From assembly GCA_964036155.1 (NCBI GenBank), contig OZ038423.1, positions 6,339,249 to 6,403,248 on the forward strand: DNA of 64,000 nt. The letters are read 5' to 3'. A program made the position numbers and the translations under genes. The stretch comes from Diploscapter coronatus (lineage: Eukaryota; Nematoda; Chromadorea; Rhabditida; Rhabditidae). Below, one piece after another: positions 47,101-62,100 of the stretch. Numbering within the stretch: the first letter of the stretch is position 1; each line of letters starts with the position of its first letter. The notes under the pieces were generated by a model that worked only from the letters and a program-made list of their open reading frames with translations, was not told the origin of the DNA and ran no database searches.

Positions 47101-50100
47101 TTATGGCAATACGCAATGGTACGTTCTCGCAGTTCTGTTGAGTTGTTTTATGTATCCAGGGCAGCAGGACTGACGAGGATAGAGACAGACTGGAGGGCCG
47201 CACGCTTGGAATCCGTCATAATCGTCGCCTCTGAAAAAAAACCTTTTGATTCGAATTGATCATTTTATAACAATTATTTGACAGATAAAACGTATAGTAT
47301 AAATTGGGAAAATGAATTGCGAATTTCGTTGATATGCACAAATGAAAACAGACCAATAAATTTCGAAGTGTAAATTCATTTTCCTGTGCTTCAATAAGTT
47401 TTACAATGCATTGTTGTACGAAAAATTAACTCATTGATTTTCTTTTAACAGCGCACTTTTCAACTAGTAAAATTTACAACAAAAAACATCACTTGAGAAA
47501 TAATTTTATATATTGATAATTAATGTATTTTTTTGTTATATTTATCTCATGAAGTTTTGGCTAGCATATTACATGCAAAACTAGAAAAAAATAAAGTGAT
47601 AAAATTAAAACTTACGAGCACTGACATCCTGATGGGAAGCAATATCTTTTCTGAGGAATAGATCCACACATTCCTGAAAGTTAATCACTTGCATGATTTA
47701 GAATTTTTGGCACTTATTCTAAATAAATAAGAACTTTTAAAAGTCGGAATCTAAGCGTTGCATTGAGGTAACTTTCCTATTCTTAGTTTGATAGGGATAC
47801 AATTCCATTTAAATATCAAATTTCTTATTATGAAAATGTATCAGTTTGCACTTACCGCAAGTGTCATTGCAAGTGGCTGAAGCGTCAACTGTCCATTCTG
47901 TCCAAGTTCCGGTGCACACTTCTGGCTGAAATTATATATTTGATATTAAACAGATATTTTATCTTCAAATTTCCATCTTATTTTTATTTAATAAATACTT
48001 ACCGGGAATTCTTGGCAATAAACATATCCATCGTATCCTTTCACTGGGTAAGTTCCAGGACAACATTGGGATCCATTTTCGCAACTGTTGTGAGTACATT
48101 TGCGTGTTTCAGTACTGTTTCCACTGAATTCAAATTATTTTTTGAAGAAGTGATATTACATTGATCGTACGTGCAAGGACATCCATAGGCAGCCGAGGCG
48201 CATGTTCTGTTGCGAGTCTGAGTTCCGCAAAGACCTGAAGAAGTAAATAGCAAGGTTTCAAAAATTTGTATAATTTTTCGTGAAAGGACATCTATTTTAA
48301 CGTCTCACATTTCTTTCACTCGAACTTACAATGCAGGCAAAGATTTGGAAGCACTCATGATTTCAACTCCGTGCATACTTGAAGGTAAGCACTGTTGTGA
48401 AACACTAACTTACTCTTTTTTACTTTCTTCATTCTGGCAGGAAAATAATGCTTCTAGCTGGGTTGAAATTATCTATACCAGAGATGTTTACAAAATGTTA
48501 ACCATGTGAGATACAGAGACGCAGAATCAAAAGAAGATCGCGTTTGACTTATCCCTACACAATTGTATCGCTCTAAGTTTTGTATAGTAAGAATTAAATA
48601 AAAAATTGGAATGGGCTTGCGAAAATACGAATCATGATACTTACCGCAATCAGCAGTGCAATTCGACCACGCGCCCCAATCGTTCCAAAGTCCGGTTCCT
48701 TCTGAAATTGTCTTATTATTGTCAGATTATTAAAGACGAGAGATCATTCAATTGGTAAGAGGTCGCTTCCGGAATGATTTAAAAATCGAAAGAAATTGTT
48801 GACCTGGATCACAGCAGGTTGTTTGCTGGATTGGCACAGAATTGTTGGGAAGAGGTCCGCAGTAGTAGACTTTGTTGACTCTGTCAAGCACCCGTATGTA
48901 CCCTGGGCAGCATGATAGACGAGGGAATAGGCAAACATAAATTCCGCAGGGTTCCGTTTTTGTTATATCGCCGCTGAAAACTATATTACATACTAATGCA
49001 GAATAACAATATTGATTATTAGATCAAAAACTGAAGAACGTTATGAGAGGATTCATAGCATAATAATCTGATTTGCTGACGATCAAGAGTATGTAAACTA
49101 CGGAAGTTCAACTTTGATGGCAATATCTTGCAAATTCAAGCAGTTTTAGTATTCTTAAAATCTAGTGACGTTATAATATTCTGATTTATCAACTCGGTTT
49201 GAAATTGGAATGTCTATGCCTGAATCTCTGGATTTTCAAATTTTTGCTATTTCGAGAAAGAAAACACATACACGCAATCACACCCATATCGCGTTGAGAG
49301 GCATTTTCTTTTCATCGTTTGAGTTCCACAAGATCCTAAATTTTTTCCTATATTATTTGGACAATATTTGCAACAAATTAAATTATAATAATGTGACATT
49401 TCAATGATTAAAGCGAAACTTAATTAGATAGCAAGCGAGAGTAACTTTGAGTAACTTTAGATGCTTTTCGAGTATTGTTGAAACGAATTAGATAAGAAAC
49501 TATTCCTCTCACCACATGTGTCATTACAAGGAATCTCAGCTACCCATTCACCCCAAATTCCTAAAACAGTGTATTAGATAGTTCTAAATCAGCCAAACAA
49601 ATTGAAACGAACCTTCTGTCGGACAGCAAGCTACGTTGCAAGTATTGATGTATTCGGGTTGGTCTGGTGTTGGCGGCTAAACATAGGAATAATTAAATTA
49701 ATTTTTAGAAATCTAATATTTTTAAACCTGAGGACCGCATGCATGTTTACCGTCGATTACCATCATTTGGTAGTTAGGACAGCAAGTGTTCCTATAAACG
49801 ATTTGATATTTTTGTAAAGATTTTTAAATCTATATTTTATTACCTTGGATAGTAACAGACTCCAGTTCCGCAATTCTCAGTTATTGTTGCATCGCCACTA
49901 AAAAAATTCATGGTGTATTAATCTAGCAAAATAAAATTTTTACGCGCAAGGACATCCATCTGCTTCCGATATGCAAGTTCGTGTTTTGGTAAGATTGGCA
50001 CATGATCCTTAACACAAACTATTTACTCACTATTTTTCATTAGATACTTAACAAAATATGTACTCGATATCGTTTTCGTGGTTTGAGAAAATAAAAATAA

Positions 50101-53100
50101 CTTTGTCTAATATTCCAACTATAAATTAATTAACTTCTCACCGCAATAATCCCTGCATTGCGGTTGCGAGAATGTCCATTCTGCAAAGAAAATAATCGAT
50201 GATGGATGTTTCGCATTACTCTTGTTTCCTTACCTGACCACACGCCGTTCAATGCGCAGCAAGTCATGTTACAGAATTCATCGTATGGAGCTTGTGTCTG
50301 GTTTGTCACTGGCTGAAATATGGATATTTTCATAGGAAATAACACAATAGCTTGACTCGAGATCTATCGATTAGATGACAATAAAACAGGTAATCGCATC
50401 AAATAAACTCTAATAAGGCATGCCTGAGGCCCGCAAGCGTGTTGTCCATCGATTACCGTCATGCTATAACCAGCGCAGCACGTATCGTTCGGATAGGCAC
50501 AAACCCCAATGTTGCAATTGATGTCACGTTCAGGGTTACCTCTGAATTTGTCGGTCATTTAGCTTAATGATTTTTTAAACTTGAGGTAGGTTTCCCGTAT
50601 ATTTCAACCAGATTGGTCATTGGGAGACGTCCAAAATGTCGATTGTTTTAGATTTGAAAACTTTTATATCATTTTTGACAGATCCTGCTGCGAATTCGTC
50701 GGGCGCTAAGGAAGGAAAATCGTCAACCCATTAGTCGGTTGCATTTTAACAAAGAAAATTCGTCATGAAATCGCTTTGCAAAGTTCGCTTCAAAAATTTG
50801 ACTCCACTTGCGCTCTCTAATCATAACAGTCATTTTTTCTAAATTAAATAAAACTCCAACAGTCGAAATTGCCATGCATCATGTATCAAAGTTAGAGTAG
50901 AATTGGACATGAATTAAATGAGAACTTATGGAAAAGGTAGAACAATGTAAAGCTGATGATTAACCTGCATGGACATCCATTGGCCTCTGTCTGACAAGTA
51001 CGGATTTGATGAACAGTCGAGCAGGATCCGCAAGTCGTGTTGCAGCTGGTGGTCGTGGCCCATTCTGACCAGTAGCCTCCTGTCTGAGGACAGCACGTGT
51101 AGCACTTGTCTGAGGGGGGTGGAGATGGGTTCAACTGAATGGAAGATTGTCGATCTCTTGCGTAGAATATTATTTAATTTCAGAAACACGCTATTTAAAA
51201 TTGAACATTTTTGGTCAGAATAAATCCTATATTCATACGGGAAGAATAATTTGTATAAACATCTGATGGAAAGATTTTAATTTTGAAGCAACTTGAAATC
51301 TTACATCATCCTGGCAATAATATTGCCTAGCGTCTTTATTGAGGTATTTGGGTCGATTGTCACAGCAAGAAAGTCGAGGATAGAGGCAAACTTGACCTCC
51401 GCAAATCTGATCTCTTTCTGTCGGACCGCTAAATTTAGGTAGTTAAATTTATGTCTTGTTATCAGAAATTAGCAACTAATTTATAATCGGATTTAGTTCA
51501 AAGAAAATAATATGCTTTTCCTTTTGAATACTTTTCGTGAAGGACAAAATGAAGAATCACCTTTTCTACTTCCCTTTAGCTATCATTTTTCAATTTAAAA
51601 TGATATGAAGAAATACATTCATAAAATGGTCTTGAAATATTGTAATTCATTTGACAAAGAATGGTAAGGCGACTCTGACAAATTGGATAAGTGAAATTCT
51701 TACGAGCAAGGACAGTTGTAGTCTTGCGAAATACAGAATCTTTTGACTGTCGTTGTTCCACACATTCCGCAGGTATCTAAATTAAGCGTGTATGCTTGAA
51801 TAATATGATTTATTGCTGTACTGCTACCCTAGCTTTGCTAAGAAATAGTTTAAGACGCGTTCTTTGAGTAACCCGAACAAAGGCCGGACAACTGCAAAAG
51901 TGTCTCGGATCCGAACCAAACTTATATGGTGGATACACCCATGGGTCTTAATCACAAAAATTAGGCTTTTAGGTCCCGTCCCTAAAAGTGGGCGGGGCTA
52001 GGTGGGGGTCAAAGTTGAGCATTTTCACGATTTGACACCCCTCAGGGGGTACCAAGAAAACTTTTTTGTTATAAAAGATTTTCGAAAAATTTAAAAAGGA
52101 TGAACACAACCATGGAATGTACTTTCTAAAAATATAATGGTTTAGGGGGTCAGCCACTTGCTGGGTATGGGAGGGGGTCCTGAAGTCAAAAAGTGTCAAA
52201 AGTGGCAGTTTCAAAACATGCATTTTTTGCATAAAATCGATTTTCCTGAAAAGTTTAAGGCGAGTTCCAAAAATCTGATGATATATTCGAATTCTACGTA
52301 TCAAATTACCCTAAAAACAGTCATAAAATAGATAGGTTAGGTATGCCACTTTTGAGAAAAAAGCAATCAAATGGGCGTGGCCCGAGGGTCGAAGTTTTCA
52401 AAATCGATCGGAAAAATTCAAACGATACACCAATCGATAGCCCTTGAAAAACTAAGCAACTTTTGTGAAGACACCACATGGTTATCTATTATGGTATGGG
52501 AGTGGTACTCCAAAAACCAAAACTTAATGTCAATTTTCAAGAAAATGATACGAGAATATTTTCATAGGCAGTCTACCAGAATTTGAGCTCAAATTGAAGC
52601 TAGAGACATCTAGTATTTATTCCCATTCAATTTGGAGTCGAACAATACCAAACATGGTATGGTACCAAATGGTAGCGACCCATATGGTCAAGTCACCATT
52701 TAGTAACCAATATCCATCATGTTATATACCAAACGAAAGCCCTTATCGAACTGAGTAATATGCCGAAAACTACTTGAAAAACAGATTAGTCTATCGCCTT
52801 TTATGGTCATTTGAAGTTACTCCATTTTTGGTCTTTTTCAGTAGATGGTTATAACTAATTACAATGATGATATAATGAAACCACTTGCTGAAATTGATAG
52901 GAATGGGCTCGAATATTATTCTCCAGTCAATTTCAAGTAGAATGATATCCATTTTGGTATAGTACCACTCGAGTACCGTATGGGTGGTATATCATGGACC
53001 CATATGATAACATGATAAAGTGATAGCACGGTACTCTGGGAAGCAAAAATGAAGTATTGTCCTTCAACTGCTATATTCCGAAAAGATGTTTAAATTTGGT

Positions 53101-56100
53101 TTGATTTTCGAAAAGCTATGCATTTTTTGTCATTTTCGCGTGTATAACCATTCAAGCCTCCATACCACGCATACCATAATAGATAACCATGAGGTGTCTT
53201 CACAAAAGTTTCTTAGTTTTTCAAGAGCTATCAATTGGTATACAGATTGTGGGGTTAAACCCTCAAAATTGAAATTTCGATATTTGGGTCGCCAACTTTG
53301 GTGCAATGGCAAAGTGTAGGGTCATACCTAACCTATCTATTTTATGACTGTTTTTAGGGTAATTTGATACGTAGAATTCGAATATAGAATCAGATTTTTG
53401 GAACTCCTCCTAAACTTTTCAGGAAAATCGATTTTCTGCAAAATATGCATATTTTGAAACTGCCATTTTTGGCGCTTTTTGACTTTGGGACCCCCTTCAA
53501 CTCCAAGCAAGTGGCTGACCCCCTAAACCATTATATTTTTAGAAAGTACATTCCATGACCATGTTCATCCTTTTTAAATTTTTCGAAAATCTTTCATAGC
53601 AAAAAAGTTTTCTTTATACCCCCTGAGGGGTATCAAATCGTGAAAATGCTCAACTTTGACCCCCACCTAGCCCCGCCCACTTTTGGGGGCGGGACCTGAT
53701 CTTCCCATTTTTGTGATTAGGGTCCATGGGTGTATCCACCATATAAGTTTGGTTCGGATCCGAGACACTTTTGCAGTTGCCCGGCCACTCTTTATATTTT
53801 GTTCGGGTTACTCAAAGAATGCGTCTTAAGAATCGATATTCTCAAAATATCAACGAGCGAACCTGAGCACGGTCCTCCACTAGACCATTCGCTCCAAACT
53901 CCTCCCAGCGTGCAGCAATCCGTTAGATTTTGACCGCATTCCGGAATTGGATCTGGTTCAGTAGTTGGTGGCTGAAATAATTCAGTTTCAATTCAAAATA
54001 TTGAATCTCAATGTAAGAACGATTATTTTGGAATTCTTAGGAAGTTCACCCACTTCGAAAATTCATCCATTTGGAAATACTTACTGAGAGTTTTTTTCTT
54101 CAATCAGGAGTGTGTTAATTGCGAATTCTATTTCGAAAAACTTCTATTTTGAGTTTTATAATGTAATGTAGGGCTTCGATTTTGACTCCAAAAGGTTTTT
54201 TTCTTGCAATTAATCTTCGAGATGTTTCAATCCAAAGCTTTATGAACCTCCTGATGGGAAGTGCGTGGGCTATGTCTAAGATGAAGAGATTTGGTGAGTT
54301 ATCCTGACAAATACCAACTCCGCGCAGTACCTAACCTATTATATTCCAGCAGCGTTCAAATTTCAAAATTTATTGAATTTTCAAACGGATTTCGGAAAAT
54401 AGGTATTCATTAAATAAATGTATCATTTTATGAACATTGATAAAGGTGGCGATATATTTACAAATTGTGTTTTCGATTCTAAATGCTTATCATCCCATAT
54501 TTTTAAATTGGCGAACTTGCGCAGACATTTTTTTCCTCATTGTTTTAAAAGTAAAAATTCAACGTACTGTAGGTCCACACGTGGGTACACCTCCATCCGA
54601 CTGCATGAGAGTGTAGTTTCCACAGCAGGTGGTTGTGGCAGTCTTGTTGACATTATTACAAGGGTTCAAGTTGCAAACTTCATATTTGGTCGTGGAACCA
54701 CTAAATTTTGCATGGGTGCATTTAAAAATTCAATTTATTTTATTTTTTCTTGACTGTATTTATAAATGTTGATAAAAGCTTCTGTTGAACAATCTATCCA
54801 ATACGGGTACAATTTAAGTAGTGTTTAAACTTAAATTCGCTATTTTGATCATTTGAAGATTTAAATCTTATTTGGTAACTCACAGGCACATGCAGGTTGA
54901 ATCAGAAGTGCACGTTCTGGTGTATTGCCTCATTTCACAGCCTCCGCAGTTGACATTCGAATCATTAGAGCAAGGAACTGATACCTAAATGATTCGCATT
55001 ATCTTTAATGCTGACATTCATCCTATAAGGTGGCATAGCAGCTGGCAAAATATTCAGTACTCCGACTGCCCTTTAAATATTTCCTGCTTATCCAGCATAT
55101 TTATGATTATCTAAATATGACTCGACGTTTGCATACATGTCGTAGATATCGAATGATGAAAGTCTATCAAGTTTAAGCCCGATTGGGTCATTAAAGTCTC
55201 CAGAAGAGACTCAAAATTTCCAGGGCGGTTAGATACTCGTCCGTTACTGTAAATATCTTTCGTTTTTATTTATATATCAAAGCTCCGGATCCATCTGAGT
55301 ACAAACGAAGTGTGTTTACCGTCCATTCGCTCCAGGTTCCAAGCACACGGCATGTCTTAGTTTCAGTCAGGTTTCCATTGCAGCTGCAGCCGTACGATGC
55401 AGAACGGCAAGTTCTGTTTCTTGTGCTGGTGCCGCACTAAAACAAGATTAGTGCTATTATAGTTCTTTCTAAGTATTCAAATTTATTGTTTATATTTAAA
55501 TTCAGAAATACTATAATACTATAATCTTACCTGTGTGCATGTTCCAGCGGTGCAAGATGACCATTCACTCCAGGAACCTAAATCATAATAATTTGAGGAG
55601 ATTTTAACGATGTAACTTTTTTTTATTAATTCTTTTATGCTTATAGAGAGCAAATGATTTCTCGAATTTGATGTCGGTAGAATTTTGAACTCGCAAAAAT
55701 TTTGTAAAATTCTTTAATCAAAGAGATTTGTAGTTTTGACCAATCTAAACCCTCTAGTTAACTCGATAATTACCCTTCCTAATGTCCGTGATTATTCTTC
55801 AATGAAAGTTAGAATTTCAATTCACTTTTATGCATCCGAATCAAAAATTGACCATTTCTCTACCAAATGCGAACTCATTTCCCAAATGATTCAGCACCTT
55901 GCTAACGGTGAGTTGTAGAAATGAATGGAAAAGGCGTTCATAACTGACAAAATGATGAATACTCTAATGCAGTTCCGTTATATCAAAGTGATTTGAAATT
56001 TTGTAGAAATAGCCTACTCATTGGAATCAAAAGTCTTTTAAGCGTGCGACCATCAGATCGAATTTAGGGTATTTTTTCGCATACTTACCTTATATATAAT

Positions 56101-59100
56101 TCTGATTAGAATAGTAAAAACGCAAGATTTATAGTGTTAACATATTTTTGTCAGAAATTATAACGATTTACCGAAGAATCCGTTTGGAGGGCAGCAAGAA
56201 GTATCAGGAGCTGGTTCTGTGTAGTTCGGCTAAACTCGAAATAGCTAATATATTTCAACTGAATACAATTGAATACCTGTGGACCACAATAATAGACACG
56301 ATTCACACGATCGAGGATCTTATTGTAGTTACCGCAACAAGATAATCTAAAAGATGCATATCAAAAATCAGTTTTCTATCATCCGATAAAAATCAAGTAA
56401 ATACACTGGAGATTTAATTACCTTGGAAAAAGACAGACAGTAAGACCGCACATTTGAACTTTTGTCGTGTTGCCACTAAAATAAATTCTTGAAATCGTAA
56501 TATTGGAAAATATCATGTGACTTTTAAATTACTCGAAAGGTTTGACTTTATGATCTATTCTTGCATAATGATAAAGTTTGAAACCAAATACGATTTTTAA
56601 ACAGTACTATATTTTATTTTGAAATAGGAAGAATGGGGCGGAGTCATGAGTAAGTGTGCAAACCCTTGGCATTTTTTCTCTACAATTTTCTCTCTCGCTC
56701 CAACAAGAAGGGAAGATACAACGCTTCCTGTCTACACATCTCTGATTTCTCGAACTTTGTATCTCTTTCTTCTTTCAGTGCTGTTTCTCCTACCAGGGCT
56801 AGAACTACTCTTGCCGACACGCCTCTATTTTTCCTTTCAAAATGAATTCTGTCATAAAATATCAAATTTAATGTGTAAGATTCCCTTACATGCTTCCAAC
56901 CTTAAAATAGATTGTTCATTCAAGATTTTCGATTTGTGATGTTTGTTAAAAATATGTCGTACGTGCAAGGACATCCTTGGTCTTCAGTAATGCATTGTCT
57001 GGTGTATCTCTGCTGAGCGCAGCTACCGCAAGTGTCAGCGCAAGTGTCTGTTGTCGTCCAGTCTGACCACAGTCCTCCTGAAGGACAGCACATTGTCGTG
57101 GTTGTTGACTGAGTCTGAAAAGTGTAAATTTATTCGTATTTCGAAATAAACTAAAAATGCGAAAACTTTAGGGAAATACGTTCCATTTCTTCATTTGATT
57201 TGACTATGCTGTTATGATATTTTTTACTTTTTAAGTAAGATCAAAGTAAATCTAGTAGTAGGGGTTGATAGTATGGGGAATGATTGTGAGTAATCTGGTG
57301 TAATAAATTGCCATAAAATAAAATTAAAGTGAATTTATTTGGTATTTTAACTATGTAGTTAAGATTAAACGAACCGTAGTGGTTGTAGAAGACACTGTTG
57401 TGGATGTTGAAGGTGTCTAAAGTTAAAATAATCATTCAAGGGAAAAATAAAAAATAAATATTATCTACATGACTTTCTCTCAAAAACGCTTGGAATAGTA
57501 ACAAGGTGCTTTAAATGATTATCGTAAATAAAATCAATGTACAGTTGTCGTTGAAGTTGATGAGGATGAGGATGAGGTTGTCGTTGAAGTTGTAGTTGTA
57601 GTCTGAAACATAAGTATAGTTAAATACAAAAAGATGAATCGAACATGGCAAGAGAAAGTCTTAATTTTATGAAGATATGTCAGATTTAATTGAACCAAGT
57701 GATATATATAACTCAACATCGTGAAGATTTTTAACATTTTTGGTCGAGATGATAAATCAGATAAATTTAAAAACGACATTCAAAAGCAGGCAATAAAAAT
57801 AAAAATATTAAAAATAAGAATGTCACGATTTAAGTTTAATCTAGAAACTAGAAACAAGAGATATCTGAGGGAGGGAGTTCGAAATCGTGCTAGATTTGCA
57901 AAATAGCCAATTTTACATCAAAACAGTAATAGCTAGAAAATTTATAGGGTCACATACAATGTGATTATGTATTTAAAATGAGGATTAAACGGAATCTTAA
58001 ACACATACCGTAGTACTGGAACTTGTTGTCTGAAAATTTAATCTAGCGTTGGAAAATTGGTGAAACTAATGATTTTTCTTCTAAATCTTCAATTAATTTT
58101 ATAATAAAAGCAATGCTTACAGTAGTACTAGTCGATGGAGTAGTGGTCGACGTGGATGGAGTAGTAGTCGACGTGGATGGAGTTGTAGTACTAGTCGATG
58201 GAGTAGTAGTCGACGTGGATGGAGTAGTGGTCGACGTGGATGGAGTAGTAGTCGACGTGGATGGAGTTGTAGTACTAGTCGATGGAGTAGTAGTCGACGT
58301 GGATGGAGTAGTGGTCGACGTGGATGGAGTTGTAGTACTAGTTGATGGAGTGGTTGTCGACGTGGATGGAGTTGTAGTCGACGTGGATGGAGTAGTGGTC
58401 GACGTGGATGGAGTTGTAGTCGACGTGGATGGAGTAGTGGTCGACGTGGATGGCGTCTGGAAAATGATCATTTGATTTTTAACTCATTAAATGTCTTGAC
58501 AAATTTATCCTTGTTTCACTTTCATTGCGAATGAGATATCTTTATGAACCATAACCAAGTCTTATTAATTACAGAACATGAAGAGGACTTGTACAGAAAA
58601 ACGATTTTAATCAATCTTAGTCATAATAAGTCTTTTATTCTTCGATTGAAAATTCGCCTCAAAACAACCTATACGGTGGTTTTCCTTCTTTCTCTCCTTC
58701 GCGAAGGGGGAGGTATTTGTGCTCTCTACCTATGCGCGAGATGGAGTTCGAGAAAAGGCGCAACACAAGTAAAATGTAACAAAAAATTTTATTGATCAGA
58801 TAGTAAGTTGAGTTTTCAAAAACTATGCCATAAAATGTGTGATCTAGTTTAACCTTGATGTTACCCAAATTTATCGAGCTATATAACATTTTTTTAATAA
58901 AAACAATCATATGCTGCTTATGAGGTTAAAATCATGGAATTTTCACTATGACCGCCAATCAAGTGCCGGTGATCGCTTTAAATAGGCAAATAGCCCCTCG
59001 ATTATGGCATATATTTCACCCGTGATATCAGTACTCCTAATATCATGCTACAATCACCACGTTCGAATATGCCTAGTTGAGTTATGGGGCCACGACTGGA

Positions 59101-62100
59101 CCGAACCGACATATGACTGCAAAATAGGACTTTTACTCACACTGAATGACTCGAAAACTGTCAAATCGATATGCTAATTAGCCTAATTACATTCTACACT
59201 TAATTCCCTCCAATTTCATGTATGGTTTCCCTAGGCACTAAATTTCCAATTGTCTCCAACAGTATCCCCTAGAATTACTATAGAAAATTGATGATATCTG
59301 ACAGAAATAGAGGTTTTTGAGAGGTATGATTCCAGAAATACGTCATAGGTCCCAAAATCACCTACTAAAATGGGCTATTCTATCATATCTTACTATTCTA
59401 GAAGTTTATAGCCCATTACATCCATCTTTCTAGTCACTGGGTTCATTAATGTCCTCAAATACTATGCACCAACTGACATGATCTCATCCAAGTGCGTCTA
59501 GCGCTCTGGAATACACCCGAAAGCGTACGGCTTTTATCTATAATTTATCTAGGGCATCTGTTCTCCTAATATTGTGGGTCGGAGACACGATCTAGATATG
59601 TGACGGTCAGCAATGGGTCATTTTGTGACCTAATACCTCAAAAAATGACGAGGTTTAAACAAAAAATCCCTATATTCGGGAAAGCGCTGTTCGAAATAAT
59701 GTACCCAGACATTAGAATATGACCTGTGTTTCATCTACGGTAGATATTCTCTAAATTTCATACCTATTTAGACACGCTGTCTTGTGCCGTCCCTCAAAAA
59801 GCAGGAGTGGATGACGTTCATACGGAACGCATTGCAGCGAGCAAAAGGGAGGAGAATTTATTATCGATCAGAAAAACGGAATTAAAGCAGCAAAAAAGTT
59901 AATTACACTCAATTATCTCGCTCAAATATCAAAATAGAAGCAATTTCTGAAATTTTAAGACCGAATACGCGCAGGGACTCGTCAGAAGAGACGCTCGGGG
60001 CAGGTGGGAATGTCAGGGATGCGATTTTTCTCCTAAAATCGTTCGATTTCTGTTAAAATTAGTTTATTTTACGCGATCCCAGACTATTTCAAATAACTAA
60101 ATAGCTGAAGGGACTCAATGGGCATCGATTGAATATAAAATTAGCCTGGAGCATCACTTCCGAAACACAGCAGGGGTGCGAGAACGTACAAGTCCTTATA
60201 TAGGGGAATTTGATGTGATGGGGTTCTGAAGCCCCCGCGCTGAAATTTCGTTCGAAAACTACCAGAATTATTCAAAGACACCTTAAACTTGGATTATTTA
60301 TCGATTTTTCGCATGTCACTTGCTGGTATTCAACGCAGAGTTCAAAACGTACAGCACTTAACTTACTGAACTTTTCGACTTTTTAACCAACTTGAATCTT
60401 TACTAATTTCGATGATTGACAGCGCATTAGAATGCCAATTACACGCTATAGAAACTTGTCAAATAATTTTCCGAATAGTGCAGTCTATCGCAGACAATAA
60501 AACCGGAAGTGGACACAAATCAGGCCAATAAATTCGTACTCGCTGCGAACCGCGAATTTTCCTTTTTTCTGGAGCTACTTTTTCGGATTTTCGACGATTG
60601 TTCATGAAAATTAATATAATTTCACGCTAATTTGTTGAGAGACTTTCGCAAATACATGGTTACATGATTTTTAAAGATTTTTTGAAAGTCGTTAATTTCG
60701 TATTTCCGCGAATTGACTACTTTCGACACGATGTGTTTTTGTGAATACCCAAACAATCGTCGAAGTTTTTACATCAAAATATTCCACAGGCCTTATATTC
60801 CAAAGTTAGCTTCTGTTTTAGTCAACTTGGCACTAAAATTTTCGAGAAATTCGGCGTCTCCGGAAAAGAATCAATTTTTAGTGCGAATTCGTCATTGTGG
60901 AGAGCTAAGTAGTGCGTCTCCAGGACTGAAACTTGGTAAATCTAGTTGACATGTACAGCATATGTAAACATTAGACAAATCCTAGGACCCGCAACTGAGA
61001 TTCTGATAATCCGCGAAATATAAAAGAAGTCAACGCTGAAACGAAAGAGAGTGCAGAGAAAAAGATTCCCAAAGACAGGAAAGAAAGGGGAAAGCGAGAG
61101 GCACAATGCAAACTCTGCGTCTCTAGCCTATTCCATAAATGATTGATTTTTCAGTTTTCAGTTTTCGCATTTCAATTTTTTATTTTTTATTTTCGGAAAT
61201 GAATGCAGAACCCAATGACATATCCATTCATGGGTAAACCAGTGCGGTGGGGTCAGTTTGGCAAAATGACTGGCGGTCCCTCCCTACATGCGAGTTTCAA
61301 AATATTAGTTATTCTACATGCCCTTTTGCTTTCTAGGGGGTGGGAAAAATACAAAGAGAAGGCGGCGTGCAACAAGATAATTGTTTGTTTGGATTATTAT
61401 CCTACAAAAGCAGTTCTAATGGATGATGACGATCCCTTTTTAATCATCAGCAACAAGCCTTGTCATTTCCAGAAGAATCAACGAAAATAAGAACGAACAA
61501 GTTCTAGTGGACGCAGAGAGCAGCAGCAGTAGCATATGTGATGTTGGTGCGAGTGACAAATGGGATTATTCGAGTGAAAAGAAGCAAACTCTTACAGTGG
61601 TGCTAGTCGATGGAGTGGTAGTCGATGTGGATGGAGTGGTAGTACTAGTCGATGGAGTAGTAGTACTGGTCGACGGAGTGCTGGTGGTCGACGTGGATGG
61701 AGTTGTAGTACTGGTCGACGGAGTGGTGGTGGTCGACGTGGATGGAGTTGTAGTACTGGTCGACGGAGTGGTGGTGGTCGACGTGGATGGCGTCTGAAAT
61801 CGCCAGTCACTCGGGAATGCAAAATGTCAATTTTCATCAGTACTACTTTGTTTTGGGTCATTCAGAAATTCAATTGATTAATTCACGCTTACAGTAGTAC
61901 TAGTCGACGGAGTGGTGGTGGTCGACGTGGATGGCGTCTGAAATCGCCATGCTCACAACACTCGGGAATGCAAAATGTCAATTTTCATCAGTACTACTTT
62001 GTTTTGGGTCATTCAGAAATTCAATTGATTAATTCACGCTTACAGTAGTACTAGTCGACGGAGTGGTGGTGGTCGACGTGGATGGCGTCTGAAATCGCCA

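Noticed and set aside
52371..53319. Small frames inside the TTAA foldback element as possible transposase
   Set aside because: They are short, lie in mirrored repeat arms and show no catalytic motif. The element appears non-autonomous.
54418..54753. Plus-strand 111-codon frame
   Set aside because: It is antisense to a well supported TSP exon (54568-54700).
58113..58475. Plus-strand Val/Asp/Gly-rich open frame (VVVDVDGV repeats)
   Set aside because: It is the antisense of the Thr/Ser/Pro minisatellite exon. The minus strand has splice sites, phase agreement and a fitting gene context; the plus strand has none. The same holds for 61507-61797.
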